From Streptomyces sp. A0958 (GTDB lineage: Bacteria; Actinomycetota; Actinomycetes; Streptomycetales; Streptomycetaceae), in assembly GCF_004795035.1 (NCBI RefSeq), contig NZ_SSBK01000007.1, positions 203,134-267,133 of the forward strand: a stretch of DNA of 64,000 bases, read 5' to 3'. The position numbers and the translations under genes were made by a program. Of this stretch, positions 38,449-47,113 are shown piece after piece (position 1 is the first letter of the stretch; each line of letters begins with the position of its first letter). The notes beneath the pieces were generated by a model. That model was not told the DNA's origin, searched no databases, and saw nothing but the letters and a program-made list of their open reading frames with translations.

Positions 38449-39432
38449 TCATTCCGGGACCGCCAGCGCGATCCCCAGCGGCGTCCGTTCGTACAGCACC
38501 TGGTGCCCGTAGCGGCGCGAGGTCAGCAGGCCGGCCGCCCGCAGCACCGACAGGTGCTCCGACACGGAGGACGGGGCGAGACCGAGCCGGTGGGCGAGCG
38601 CGGTGGTGCCCGCCGGCTCGTCCAGCGCGCACAGGACGTCCGCCCGCACCCGGCCGAGCAGCCGGGCGAGCGCGTCCGGGGTGCTGTCGGCGGGCTCCGT
38701 CCACAGCCCGCCGATGCCGCGGGCCGGGTAGATCACCGCGGGCAGCCAGGGCGCGTCGAACCCGCCGACCACGTTCGGCCAGGCGAAGACGGACGGCATG
38801 AGCACGAGGCCCTGTCCGCCGAGGACCCGGGCGTGCCGGCCGGACGTGCGGGCGATGGTGAGGGTCGAGTCCGCCCAGCTCAGCTGCGGACTCAGCTCGC
38901 CCAGCAGCCGTTCGAAGCCGACCGCCGCCAGCAGCCGTGAGTGGTAGGCCACATCGGCCTCGAGCAGGGCGCGCAGCCGGGGCCAGTGCGGCTCGATCAG
39001 CACCCGCCAGGCCAGCTCCAGGAGGTCGGCCAGCTCCCGCACGGCCCGCGCGGGATCGGCCAGCAACGCGCGCCCGGCGGCGGAGTCCGAGGCCCCGGGC
39101 CGCTCGGACAACGCCGCGGCCATGTCCTCCCGCGCCAGCGCCGGGTCGACCGCCCGCACCCCCGCGATCTCCTCCTCGAACGAGGTGAGGGGCCCCTGCG
39201 GCGGCGGGCAGAAGAAGTCGGGGCTGTGACCGTGCTCGTTCATCAGCAGCCACAGGGGCCCGAGATCGAGACCGGCGGACGCGTCCCGGATTCTGCGCAG
39301 CCACGGCAGGTGATAGCCCTGCCGCTCCGGCGAGGCCAGCACCCGTACGGCGGCCTGGGTCTCCCCGAGCGGGGAGAGCGCGAACCGGCAGCGCAGCAGA
39401 TCGCTCTCGTCGAAGTGCAGATGGAAGGGCAT
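38449..39432 (-). CDS. ArsR-type winged-helix regulator with N-terminal sensor domain
   Basis: A 327-residue regulator. The N-terminal two thirds resemble the DUF5937-type domain (MPFHLHFDESDLLRCRFALSPLGE). The C-terminal 70 residues form an ArsR helix-turn-helix (LCALDEPAGTTALAHRLGLAPSSVSEHLSVLRAAGLLTSRR). It is divergent from the MFS transporter gene with 73 bp between the starts, so it likely controls that gene and itself. The effector is unknown. Confidence 0.88.
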   Translation of the reverse strand: MPFHLHFDESDLLRCRFALSPLGETQAAVRVLASPERQGYHLPWLRRIRDASAGLDLGPLWLLMNEHGHSPDFFCPPPQGPLTSFEEEIAGVRAVDPALAREDMAAALSERPGASDSAAGRALLADPARAVRELADLLELAWRVLIEPHWPRLRALLEADVAYHSRLLAAVGFERLLGELSPQLSWADSTLTIARTSGRHARVLGGQGLVLMPSVFAWPNVVGGFDAPWLPAVIYPARGIGGLWTEPADSTPDALARLLGRVRADVLCALDEPAGTTALAHRLGLAPSSVSEHLSVLRAAGLLTSRRYGHQVLYERTPLGIALAVPE

Positions 39433-39505
39433 ACGGGCCTCGGGAAAGATTCGGTTGGAGCCGAAAGTCTACGGACCCGGTGAGGGGCTGCCGCATGCTG
39501 CGTCC

Positions 39506-41164
39506 ATGCCGAGAGACACCGAGCCCCCGACGGGCGGCTCCCGCGACGCGACGGACACCCCTGGCGGCCGGCGGACCCCGCGCGGGCCCACGCCGCCCGA
39601 CCCGCGTGCCACGAGCCCCGCCGCAGGACCGGCCCCTCTCCCGGCCCCGCCCCCGGAGCGCGACGGTCCCCCCGACCCGAGCGGACCGCCCGCGCTCCGG
39701 GCGCCGGCCGAAGATGCGTCCGCAGGGGACGCACCGGCCGGGGACGCGCCCGCCGGGGACGCGCCCGCCGCCCCGGGCGGACCGCCCGCGCTCCGGGCGC
39801 CGGCCGAAGATGCGCCCGCAGGGGACGCGCCGGCCGGGGACGCGCCGGCCGAAGATGCGTCCGCCGGGGACGCACCGGCCGAAGACGCGCCGGCCGGGGG
39901 CGCGCCCACCGCCCCGGGCGGCTACCGGGCCGTCTTCGCCGTACGCGAGTTCCGGGCCGTCTTCGCCGCGCACCTGCTCTCGCTGCTCGGAGTGGTCGTC
40001 AGCGAACTCGCGCTCACCGTCCTCGTGTACGACCTCACCGCATCCCCCCTGCTCAGCGCCCTCACCTTCGCGCTCGGGATGCTGCCCTACCTCGTCGGCG
40101 GCACCCTCTTCGCCGGGATCGCCGACCGCTACCCCGCGCGCCAGGTCCTGGTCACCTGCGACCTGATCTGCGCCGGCTGCGTCGCCGTGATGGTGCTGCC
40201 GGGCACCCCGGTCGCCGGACTCCTCGTGCTGCGCTGTCTCGTCGCCGCCGTCTCGCCCGTCTTCACCGGGACCAGGATGGCCGCGCTCACCGACATCCTG
40301 GGCGAGGGCGACCTGTTCGTCCTGGGACGCTCACTGCTGCGGATCATCTCGCAGGGCGCCCTGCTCGCCGGCTTCGGCGTGGGCGGGCTGCTGCTCGCCG
40401 TGGTCTCCCCGCGCGGCGCGATCACGATCACCGTCGTCACCTTCCTGTGCTCGGCAGCCCTGCTCCGCCTCGGCACCCGCGCCCGGCCCGCCCGCACCGC
40501 GGCCAAGGGCGGCGGCACCCTGCTGGGGGAGTCGGTCGCCGGGGCCCGGCTGGTGCTGGGCCATCGCCGGATCAGGGCGCTGATGCTGCTGTTCTGGCTG
40601 CCCCCGGTGTTCGTCGTCGCGCCGGAGGCGCTGGCCGCCCCGTACGCCGACGAGATCGGTGTGGGCAGCGCCGCGCTCGGCCTGCTGATGTGCGCGATGC
40701 CGGTCGGCTCCATCGCCGCCGAGCTGTACGTGGGCGCCGCGCTGAGCCCCCGTACCCGCTCCCTGATCGTCCTGCCGCTCGCCGCGGCCGGGCTGCTGCC
40801 CCTCGTGCTGTACGGCTCGCGGCCCGGGGTCGCCCTGGCTGCCGTCGCGCTGGTGCTGGCCGGTGCCGGATCGGCGTACGTCATCGGCCTCGACCAGTGG
40901 TTCGTCGAAGCCGTACCCGACGAGCTGCGCGGCCGGGCCATGACCTTGCTCACGGCCGGACTGATGACGCTCCAGGGCGTCGGGATGGCGCTCGCGGGGC
41001 TCGCCGCCGAGTTCTTCCCCGTCCATCAGGTGGTCGCCGGGGCCGGGGTCGTGGGCACCCTGTGTCTGCTGCTGCTCGTCGCCGAGGTCCGCAGAACCGC
41101 ACCCGCGAACCGTGATCGGACCGAAGTTCGAGACGGGGAGGACCGCCAAGTTCCCCATGGGTAA
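39506..41164 (+). CDS. MFS transporter with repetitive N-terminal extension
   Basis: A 552-residue major facilitator permease. The first 140 or so residues are a low-complexity Ala/Pro/Asp/Glu/Gly region built of GDAPA/EDAPA units; a 96-bp block is duplicated (39682 on and 39778 on). Then about 12 membrane helices start with YRAVFAVREFRAVFAAHLLSLLG, with the MFS loop motif GIADRYPARQVLV. The ATG at 39506 gives MPRDTEPPTGG. It is divergent from the ArsR-like regulator and probably exports a small molecule (inference). Confidence 0.9.
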   Translation: MPRDTEPPTGGSRDATDTPGGRRTPRGPTPPDPRATSPAAGPAPLPAPPPERDGPPDPSGPPALRAPAEDASAGDAPAGDAPAGDAPAAPGGPPALRAPAEDAPAGDAPAGDAPAEDASAGDAPAEDAPAGGAPTAPGGYRAVFAVREFRAVFAAHLLSLLGVVVSELALTVLVYDLTASPLLSALTFALGMLPYLVGGTLFAGIADRYPARQVLVTCDLICAGCVAVMVLPGTPVAGLLVLRCLVAAVSPVFTGTRMAALTDILGEGDLFVLGRSLLRIISQGALLAGFGVGGLLLAVVSPRGAITITVVTFLCSAALLRLGTRARPARTAAKGGGTLLGESVAGARLVLGHRRIRALMLLFWLPPVFVVAPEALAAPYADEIGVGSAALGLLMCAMPVGSIAAELYVGAALSPRTRSLIVLPLAAAGLLPLVLYGSRPGVALAAVALVLAGAGSAYVIGLDQWFVEAVPDELRGRAMTLLTAGLMTLQGVGMALAGLAAEFFPVHQVVAGAGVVGTLCLLLLVAEVRRTAPANRDRTEVRDGEDRQVPHG

Positions 41165-41174
41165 GGTCGTGGCC

Positions 41175-41684
41175 GTGCCGAAGCCGCTCAGTCTCCCCTT
41201 CGATCCCATCGCCCGCGCCGACGAGCTCTGGCAGCAGCGCTGGGGCCCGGTCCCGTCCATGGGGGCGATCACCTCGATCATGCGGGCGCAGCAGATCCTG
41301 CTCGCCGAGGTCGACGCCGTCGTCAAGCCGTACGGACTGACGTTCGCGCGGTACGAGGCGCTGGTGCTGCTCACCTTCTCCAAGGCCGGCGAGCTGCCGA
41401 TGTCCAAGATCGGTGAGCGGCTGATGGTCCACCCGACCTCCGTGACCAACACGGTGGACCGGCTGGTGCGCTCCGGCCTGGTCGACAAGCGCCCCAACCC
41501 GAACGACGGCCGCGGCACGCTCGCCTCCATCACCGACAAGGGCCGCGAGGTGGTCGAGTCGGCCACCCGCGACCTGGTCGCGATGGAGTTCGGACTCGGG
41601 GTGTACGACGCCGAGGAGTGCGCCGAGATCTTCGCGCTGCTGCGGCCGTTGCGCATCGCCGCGCAGGACTTCGAGGAGATCTGA
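41175..41684 (+). CDS. MarR family transcriptional regulator
   Basis: A 169-residue regulator (VPKPLSLPFDPIARADELW...). The winged helix reads ELPMSKIGERLMVHPTSVTNTVDRLVRSGLVDKRPNPNDGRG. The GTG at 41175 is preferred (family-typical N-terminus, AAGG eight bases upstream); ATG 41157 is an alternative that overlaps the MFS stop. It precedes DUF3817 copy 2 and icmA, a neighbourhood I recall as conserved in Streptomyces. Confidence 0.88.
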   Translation: MPKPLSLPFDPIARADELWQQRWGPVPSMGAITSIMRAQQILLAEVDAVVKPYGLTFARYEALVLLTFSKAGELPMSKIGERLMVHPTSVTNTVDRLVRSGLVDKRPNPNDGRGTLASITDKGREVVESATRDLVAMEFGLGVYDAEECAEIFALLRPLRIAAQDFEEI

Positions 41685-41749
41685 GAGACACGGTTCCGGT
41701 GCCCGGCCCGCTGCAAGATCGCCCCGGACGTCCGGTTACGCTCGATGCC

Positions 41750-42085
41750 ATGAAACGCAGTGTGCTGACCCGATACCGGGTGATGGCTTACGTCACCGCC
41801 GTCATGTTGCTGATCCTCTGCGTGTGCATGATCTTCAAATACGGCTTCGACAAGGGCGAGGGCCTGACGCTCGTCGTCTCCCAGATCCACGGCGTGCTGT
41901 ACATCATCTACCTGATCTTCGCCTTCGACCTGGGCTCCAAGGCGAAGTGGCCGATGGGCAAGCTGCTCTGGGTGCTCGTCGCGGGCACCATCCCGACGGC
42001 CGCGTTCTTCGTCGAGCGCAAGGTCGTCCGCGAGGTCGAGCCGCTGCTCGCGGACGCGACGCCCGCGGCCCCCGCCGGCGTCTGA
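41750..42085 (+). CDS. DUF3817 membrane protein, copy 2
   Basis: A 111-residue membrane protein with three hydrophobic segments (about 12-30, 45-62, 75-90) and the family stretch SQIHGVLYIIYLIFAFDLGSKAKWPMGKLLW. It resembles copy 1 (37713) in layout. The ATG at 41750 starts MKRSVLTRYRVMAYV. It lies between a MarR gene and the palindrome upstream of icmA. Function unknown. Confidence 0.87.
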   Translation: MKRSVLTRYRVMAYVTAVMLLILCVCMIFKYGFDKGEGLTLVVSQIHGVLYIIYLIFAFDLGSKAKWPMGKLLWVLVAGTIPTAAFFVERKVVREVEPLLADATPAAPAGV

Positions 42086-42133
42086 ACCCAGCCGAACCGC
42101 CCCGCGCGAAGCGCCGGGCGGTTTGTCATCGAC

Positions 42134-42157
42134 ATTTACTAGGACGTCCTAGTAAAT
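42134..42157. promoter_or_regulatory. 24-bp perfect palindrome upstream of icmA
   Basis: ATTTACTAGGAC (42134-42145) is followed at once by its exact complement (42146-42157), seven bases before the icmA ATG. A palindrome this long and AT-rich at its ends is very likely an operator; its position would let a bound dimer block transcription or initiation. TetR-type proteins favour such sites. The TetR gene downstream of icmA is one candidate (inference). Confidence 0.8.
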
Positions 42158-42164
42158 TGGTGGC

Positions 42165-43865
42165 ATGGACGCTGACGCGATCGAGGAAGGCCGCCGCCGC
42201 TGGCAGGCCCGTTACGACAAGGCCCGCAAGCGTGACGCGGACTTCACCACGCTCTCGGGCGACCCGGTCGAGCCGGTGTACGGCCCCCGCCCCGGGGACG
42301 CGTACGAGGGCTTCGAGCGGATCGGCTGGCCCGGCGAGTACCCCTTCACCCGGGGACTCCACCCGACCGGCTACCGGGGCCGCACCTGGACCATCCGCCA
42401 GTTCGCCGGCTTCGGCAACGCCGAGCAGACCAACGAGCGCTACAAGATGATCCTGGCCGCCGGCGGCGGCGGGCTGAGCGTGGCCTTCGACATGCCGACG
42501 CTGATGGGCCGCGACTCCGACGACCCGCGCGCGCTCGGCGAGGTCGGCCACTGCGGGGTCGCCATCGACTCCGCCGCCGACATGGAGGTCCTGTTCAAGG
42601 ACATCCCGCTCGGCGACGTCACGACGTCGATGACGATCAGCGGCCCGGCCGTCCCGGTCTTCTGCATGTACCTGGTCGCCGCCGAACGCCAGGGCGTCGA
42701 CCCCGCCGTCCTCAACGGCACGCTCCAGACGGACATCTTCAAGGAGTACATCGCGCAGAAGGAGTGGCTGTTCCAGCCCGAGCCCCACCTGCGCCTCATC
42801 GGCGACCTGATGGAGCACTGCGCGAGCTCCATCCCCGCGTACAAGCCGCTCTCCGTCTCCGGCTACCACATCCGCGAGGCCGGGGCGACGGCAGCGCAGG
42901 AGCTGGCGTACACCCTCGCCGACGGCTTCGGCTACGTGGAGCTCGGCCTCTCCCGCGGGCTCGACGTCGACGCCTTCGCGTCCGGACTGTCCTTCTTCTT
43001 CGACGCGCACCTCGACTTCTTCGAGGAGATCGCCAAGTTCCGCGCCGCCCGCCGGATCTGGGCCCGCTGGATGAAGGAGACGTACGGCGCGAAGACCGAC
43101 AAGGCGCAGTGGCTGCGCTTCCACACCCAGACGGCGGGGGTCTCGCTCACCGCCCAGCAGCCGTACAACAACGTCGTACGGACCGCCGTCGAGGCCCTGT
43201 CCGCCGTCCTCGGCGGCACCAACTCGCTGCACACCAACGCCCTGGACGAGACCCTGGCTCTCCCCTCCGAGCAGGCCGCCGAGATCGCGCTGCGCACCCA
43301 GCAGGTGCTGATGGAGGAGACCGGCGTCGCCAACGTGGCCGACCCGCTGGGCGGTTCCTGGTACGTGGAGCAGCTCACCGACCGCATCGAGGCCGACGCC
43401 GAGAAGATCTTCGAGCAGATCAAGGAGCGCGGCACCCGCTCCCACCCCGACGGGCAGCACCCGGTGGGGCCGATGACCTCCGGCATCCTGCGCGGCATCG
43501 AGGACGGCTGGTTCACCGGCGAGATCGCCGAGTCCGCCTTCCGCTACCAGCAGGCCCTGGAGAAGGGTGACAAGCGGGTCGTCGGCGTCAACGTCGCGCA
43601 CGGCTCGGTCACCGGCGACCTGGAGATCCTGCGGGTCAGCCACGAGGTCGAGCGCGAGCAGGTCCGCGAGCTGGCCGAGCGCAAGGCGGGCCGCGACGAC
43701 GCCCGGGTCCGCGCCGCGCTGGACGCGATGCTGGCCGCCGCCCGCGACGGCTCCAACATGATCGCGCCGATGCTCGACGCGGTACGCGCGGAGGCGAGCC
43801 TCGGCGAGATCTGCGGGGTGCTGCGCGACGAGTGGGGCGTCTACACGGAGCCGCCCGGCTTCTGA
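42165..43865 (+). CDS. icmA: Isobutyryl-CoA mutase large subunit
   Basis: Adenosylcobalamin-dependent carbon-skeleton mutase subunit, 566 residues, the exact length of the S. coelicolor protein as I recall it. It interconverts isobutyryl-CoA and n-butyryl-CoA with a separate small B12-binding subunit (IcmB), which is not in this window. Phe80 (TIRQFAGFG) and Gln198 (YIAQKEW) are the residues that distinguish IcmA from methylmalonyl-CoA mutase (Tyr and Arg). There is no C-terminal B12 domain. The start ATG at 42165 follows GGTGG and a 24-bp palindrome. MeaB at 30.8 kb is a possible chaperone. Confidence 0.96.
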   Translation: MDADAIEEGRRRWQARYDKARKRDADFTTLSGDPVEPVYGPRPGDAYEGFERIGWPGEYPFTRGLHPTGYRGRTWTIRQFAGFGNAEQTNERYKMILAAGGGGLSVAFDMPTLMGRDSDDPRALGEVGHCGVAIDSAADMEVLFKDIPLGDVTTSMTISGPAVPVFCMYLVAAERQGVDPAVLNGTLQTDIFKEYIAQKEWLFQPEPHLRLIGDLMEHCASSIPAYKPLSVSGYHIREAGATAAQELAYTLADGFGYVELGLSRGLDVDAFASGLSFFFDAHLDFFEEIAKFRAARRIWARWMKETYGAKTDKAQWLRFHTQTAGVSLTAQQPYNNVVRTAVEALSAVLGGTNSLHTNALDETLALPSEQAAEIALRTQQVLMEETGVANVADPLGGSWYVEQLTDRIEADAEKIFEQIKERGTRSHPDGQHPVGPMTSGILRGIEDGWFTGEIAESAFRYQQALEKGDKRVVGVNVAHGSVTGDLEILRVSHEVEREQVRELAERKAGRDDARVRAALDAMLAAARDGSNMIAPMLDAVRAEASLGEICGVLRDEWGVYTEPPGF

Positions 43866-43882
43866 CGTACGTACGCCAGGCC

Positions 43883-43910
43883 GCTGCCGCCGCTAGCCGG
43901 CGGCGGCAGC
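43883..43910. terminator. Stem-loop between icmA and the TetR gene
   Basis: GCTGCCGCCG (43883-43892) and CGGCGGCAGC (43901-43910) form a 10-bp stem with an eight-base loop in the convergent gap, overlapping the last codons of the TetR gene. It may end transcription from both sides. Confidence 0.6.
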
Positions 43911-44522
43911 GCCCAGTCCCGCGAGCAGCAGCAGCGTGAAGCGCCGGGCCCAGTCGGCGTCGACGGGCTCGGCGCTCACCAGTGTCCGGTGCACCACCGC
44001 GCCGGCGATCACATCGAAGATCAGGTCGGCCGTCAGCGTCGCCGTGGCCTCGTCCGGCTCGACGGGCAGCTCGCCGCGCTCCTGCGCCCGCCGGCGGCCC
44101 TGGAGCACCAGGCGCTTCTGCCGGTCGACGATCGAGTCCCGGATGCGGGTGCGCAGCGCCTCGTCCCGCGTCGACTCGGCGACCACCGCCATCAGAGCGG
44201 TCCGGGTCTCCGGCCGGTCGAGCAGCGCGGCGAACTGGAGCACCACCGCCTGCACATCGGCGGCCAGGCTGCCCAGGTCCGGCATCTCCAGCTCGTCGAA
44301 GAGGACCGCGACCGCGTCCACGACCAGCTCGTTCTTGCCCGCCCAGCGGCGGTACAGGGTCGTCTTGGCGACCCCCGCCCGCGTCGCCACGTCGCCCATC
44401 GTCAGCTTCGACCAGCCGAGGTCCACCAGGGAGGCCCTGGTCGCCTCAAGGATCGCCTCGTCGGCCGCGGCGCTGCGCGGACGTCCCGATCGTGCGGGTT
44501 TGGGGTGGCTGCGGCTGAGCAT
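43893..44522 (-). CDS. TetR family transcriptional regulator
   Basis: A 209-residue regulator. The N-terminal helix-turn-helix is clear (AILEATRASLVDLGWSKLTMGDVATRAGVAKTTLYRRWAGKNELV). The C-terminal domain has the TetR_C form with a long helix around QKRLVLQGRRRAQERGE. The ATG at 44522 begins MLSRSHPKPARSG; the frame open further upstream is not protein-like. It converges on icmA and could be the protein that reads the palindrome upstream of icmA, or the one at 44618. Confidence 0.9.
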   Translation of the reverse strand: MLSRSHPKPARSGRPRSAAADEAILEATRASLVDLGWSKLTMGDVATRAGVAKTTLYRRWAGKNELVVDAVAVLFDELEMPDLGSLAADVQAVVLQFAALLDRPETRTALMAVVAESTRDEALRTRIRDSIVDRQKRLVLQGRRRAQERGELPVEPDEATATLTADLIFDVIAGAVVHRTLVSAEPVDADWARRFTLLLLAGLGAAAAG

Positions 44523-44617
44523 GCCGTGACCATACCCGTCAGTAGGTAAATCCGACCGGCCCCTCCGGCCGTGAGACAGATCACCGAACTCTCCTGTGCG
44601 CGAGGCCCTGTGGCCAG

Positions 44618-44640
44618 TTACGCTACGGGTCGTAGCGTAA
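44618..44640. promoter_or_regulatory. Perfect inverted repeat between tetR and thioredoxin/TPR gene
   Basis: TTACGCTACG (44618-44627) and CGTAGCGTAA (44631-44640) flank GGT. It lies 96 bases before the TetR start and 200 before the thioredoxin-like gene, in the 317-bp divergent gap. The size and symmetry fit a TetR-type operator. The rest of the gap shows no gene. Confidence 0.65.
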
Positions 44641-44839
44641 GAACGACGGTCCCGGCCGTCGTCGCGCTGCGAACGAACGACAGCCACAGGCGCCGGGTGG
44701 GGACCGGGCGCCGAACCGGGTCTTCAGGGGCCCAGGGGCCGTGTCTGTCCGTGCGCCTCGCACACCGGCGAGGGCTGCGGACGGGCGCGGTTCGCGTATC
44801 GCTTTCCGGAACAGCGCACCGAGGGGGGAGGATGTACGT

Positions 44840-45814
44840 ATGCAGCCTAGGAACATGTCCATGAGCGGCGTCGTCGACCTCGCCGCGGTGAAGGCGGCCG
44901 GTGAGGCCAAGGTGAAGGCGGAGCAGGCGCGTGCCGAGTCCGCCCGCCAGGGCGGCCCCGCGGCCGTACCCGCCTCCTCCCTCGTGATCGACGTCGATGA
45001 GGCGGGCTTCGAGAGCGACGTCCTCCAGCGCTCCGCCGAAGTGCCCGTCGTCATCGACTTCTGGGCCGAGTGGTGCGAGCCGTGCAAGCAGCTGGGCCCG
45101 CTCCTGGAGCGCCTGGCCCACGAGTACAACGGCCGCTTCCTGCTGGCCAAGGTCGACGTCGACGCCAACCAGATGCTGATGCAGCAGTTCGGCATCCAGG
45201 GTATTCCCGCCGTCTTCGCCGTCGTCGCCGGACAGGCGCTGCCGCTCTTCCAGGGCGCGGCCCCCGAGTCCCAGATCCGCCAGACCCTGGACCAGTTGAT
45301 CCAGGTCGGCGAGGAGCGCTTCGGCCTCACCGGCATCGTGGTCGACCCGTCGGCGGCCGGCGCCGAGGCCCAGGCGGCCGCCCCGGCTCCCCCCGGCCCG
45401 TACGACAGTCTTCTGGAGGCGGCAGCGCGGGCGCTGGACGCCAATGACTTCCCCGGCGCGGTCCAGGCGTACAAGAACGTCCTGTCCGACGACCCGGCCA
45501 ACAGCGAGGCCAAGCTCGGCCTCGCCCAGGCCGAGCTGCTGGCCCGGGTCCAGGCGACGGACCCGCAGCAGGTGCGCAAGGACGGTGCCGAGAAGCCGGG
45601 CGACGTGGACGCGCAGCTGGCGGCGGCCGACCTCGACCTCGTCGGCGGCCATGTCGAGGACGCCTTCGGTCGGCTCGTGGAGACGGTGCGCCGCACGTTC
45701 GGCGACGACCGCGACCGGGTGCGGCTGCGGCTGCTCGACCTCTTCGAGGTGATCGGCCCGGAGGACCCGAGGGTCGGTGCCGCGCGCACCGCGCTCGCAC
45801 GCGTCCTGTTCTGA
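44840..45814 (+). CDS. Thioredoxin-fold/TPR protein (YbbN/CnoX-like)
   Basis: A 324-residue protein. An N-terminal helical region (residues 1-45) is followed by a thioredoxin fold with WCEPC (Cys79, Cys82) in place of WCGPC, and a cis-Pro in GIQGIPAVF. The C-terminal third has TPR-like helices (ARALDANDFPGAVQAYKNVL, AKLGLAQAELL). The domain order matches YbbN/CnoX co-chaperones, which protect proteins under oxidative stress. The ATG at 44840 follows GGGGGGAGGATG. A strong terminator follows. The function is inferred from domain order. Confidence 0.9.
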   Translation: MQPRNMSMSGVVDLAAVKAAGEAKVKAEQARAESARQGGPAAVPASSLVIDVDEAGFESDVLQRSAEVPVVIDFWAEWCEPCKQLGPLLERLAHEYNGRFLLAKVDVDANQMLMQQFGIQGIPAVFAVVAGQALPLFQGAAPESQIRQTLDQLIQVGEERFGLTGIVVDPSAAGAEAQAAAPAPPGPYDSLLEAAARALDANDFPGAVQAYKNVLSDDPANSEAKLGLAQAELLARVQATDPQQVRKDGAEKPGDVDAQLAAADLDLVGGHVEDAFGRLVETVRRTFGDDRDRVRLRLLDLFEVIGPEDPRVGAARTALARVLF

Positions 45815-45851
45815 GCCGATTGGTCCGATCCGATTGTTCTGATCTGACAAC

Positions 45852-45888
45852 ACGGCCGCGACTGCCCCCGGGAGTCGCGGCCGTTTTC
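45852..45888 (+). terminator. Intrinsic terminator after the thioredoxin/TPR gene
   Basis: ACGGCCGCGACT (45852-45863) pairs with AGTCGCGGCCGT (45873-45884) across a nine-base loop and is followed by TTTTC. This is the most classical terminator in the window, 38 bases after the stop. Confidence 0.85.
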
Positions 45889-45946
45889 GCGATCAGGCGA
45901 TAAGAGTGGGCTCCGCTTTACCAAATCTTGATAAAAGCGCGGGCTG

Positions 45947-45959
45947 TTACTCGCAGTAA
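45947..45959. promoter_or_regulatory. Palindrome TTACT-AGTAA (distal) upstream of the envelope cluster
   Basis: TTACT and AGTAA flank CGC. It belongs to the same type as the longer copy at 46074-46091. The sequence here (45901-45975) is unusually AT-rich for the genome and may hold a promoter. Confidence 0.45.
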
Positions 45960-46073
45960 ATCGATCTTTGTGGTCTGTCCCGTTTCGCTCATCCTTCCTC
46001 CCTTTCGTCCGTCGCCTCGGCGCAACCGTGTGTGGCCGCTCGGTGCCGTCATGTCGTGGCCCGGTTATCGGGC

Positions 46074-46091
46074 CGTTACTAGCGAGTAACG
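46074..46091. promoter_or_regulatory. Palindrome CGTTACT-AGTAACG upstream of the envelope cluster
   Basis: CGTTACT (46074-46080) and AGTAACG (46085-46091) flank AGCG. With the copy at 45947 it shares the TTACT...GC...AGTAA pattern, 127 bp apart. The 553-bp gap between the terminator at 45888 and the DUF6230 start holds no other gene, so a long regulatory leader is likely. The binding protein is unknown. Confidence 0.55.
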
Positions 46092-46441
46092 AGCCCCCTT
46101 GTGCCACGGCCGGGAATGGACCACGATCGGCCACGCTCGGTCCAATAACGCCAGTCCGGCAGCCAGTCGGTGCGGCGGCTCCGTTGGGTCCCCACCGGGC
46201 GGGCCGGTGGCAGTGGCGCCGGCTCCGGACAGGGGGGTTCCTGCCGACCGGCAGGGCCTGTCCGATCAGGTCGCGCATACGCGTGACCAGTGGTTGTCGC
46301 TCGGGGGTGATCGCCGGTGATTCGGACGCGGTACACGCCTCCGTATCCGGGCGCTCTCCTTTCCGAGGACGTAGCACTTCTCCCATCCCAGGTCGGGCAG
46401 GATGCCTGACCGGAGATGTACGTCCGAGAAGGAGGAAAAAT

Positions 46442-47113
46442 ATGAGTTCCCAGGTTCGCGGTGGCACGAGATGGAAGCGTTTCGCTGTCGTCATGGTGCC
46501 GAGCGTCATAGCCACCGCCGCCGTCGGCGTCGGTCTGGCCCAGGGCGCGCTCGCCGCGTCCTTCAGCGTGTCGGGGCAGGAGTTCAAGGTCACGGCCGCC
46601 GAACTGAACGGTGAGAACTTCGTCCAGTACGGCAGCATCGCGACCGAGGGCGGCGCCGACCCCACGAAGGACGGCAAGGCGCACGCCGTGGCCGTCTCCG
46701 GGTTCAGTCACGCCACCATCACCAAGATGTGCCAGTCGGTCGTCACCCCCAACCTGCCGTTCGGGCTGGGCAGCGTGACGCTGCGGCTCACCGCCGGTGA
46801 CCCGGGGAATGCCACGGGTGAGGCCAGGAAGAAGAAGCTGGTCGATGCCACCGGCCTCTACCTCGACGTCTCGGAGCTCAAGGGTGACGCCGAGTTCGGG
46901 AACATCGACATCGGTGTGCGCACGGGCGATCTGGAGAACCCGGGCGTTCAGCCGAAGGGCGGGAAGTACGTCAACCCGGACGGGTTCTCGCAGCGGGCCG
47001 AGACCGCCAAGCTGACGGGCGTGCAGCAGAAGGCGTGGGCCACCACGGCAGGAACGTTCAAGCTGCCGGGTCTGCACCTGTCGCTGTCCAAGGGCGTCAA
47101 CGAGTGCTACTAG
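46442..47113 (+). CDS. DUF6230 exported protein
   Basis: A 223-residue envelope protein. A membrane anchor or signal spans residues 13-39 (RFAVVMVPSVIATAAVGVGL). The exported part has a beta-rich pattern, a lone Cys in ITKMCQSV, and ends in GTFKLPGLHLSLSKGVNECY. AAGGAGG at 46429-46435 is an excellent ribosome site for ATG 46442. Older labels of this family as cholesterol esterase have no support from motifs seen here. It is the first gene of a three-gene set with the DUF6114 protein and a Ser/Thr-rich protein. Confidence 0.88.
   Translation: MSSQVRGGTRWKRFAVVMVPSVIATAAVGVGLAQGALAASFSVSGQEFKVTAAELNGENFVQYGSIATEGGADPTKDGKAHAVAVSGFSHATITKMCQSVVTPNLPFGLGSVTLRLTAGDPGNATGEARKKKLVDATGLYLDVSELKGDAEFGNIDIGVRTGDLENPGVQPKGGKYVNPDGFSQRAETAKLTGVQQKAWATTAGTFKLPGLHLSLSKGVNECY

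Noticed and set aside
42135..42165. Sigma-70 promoter within the icmA palindrome
   Set aside because: TTGTCA and TAGTAA can be picked out but their 21-bp spacing is too long; no promoter is called.
46442..47113. Cholesterol esterase activity for the DUF6230 protein
   Set aside because: No GxSxG serine-hydrolase motif or catalytic triad is visible; the name seems to be an inherited label.
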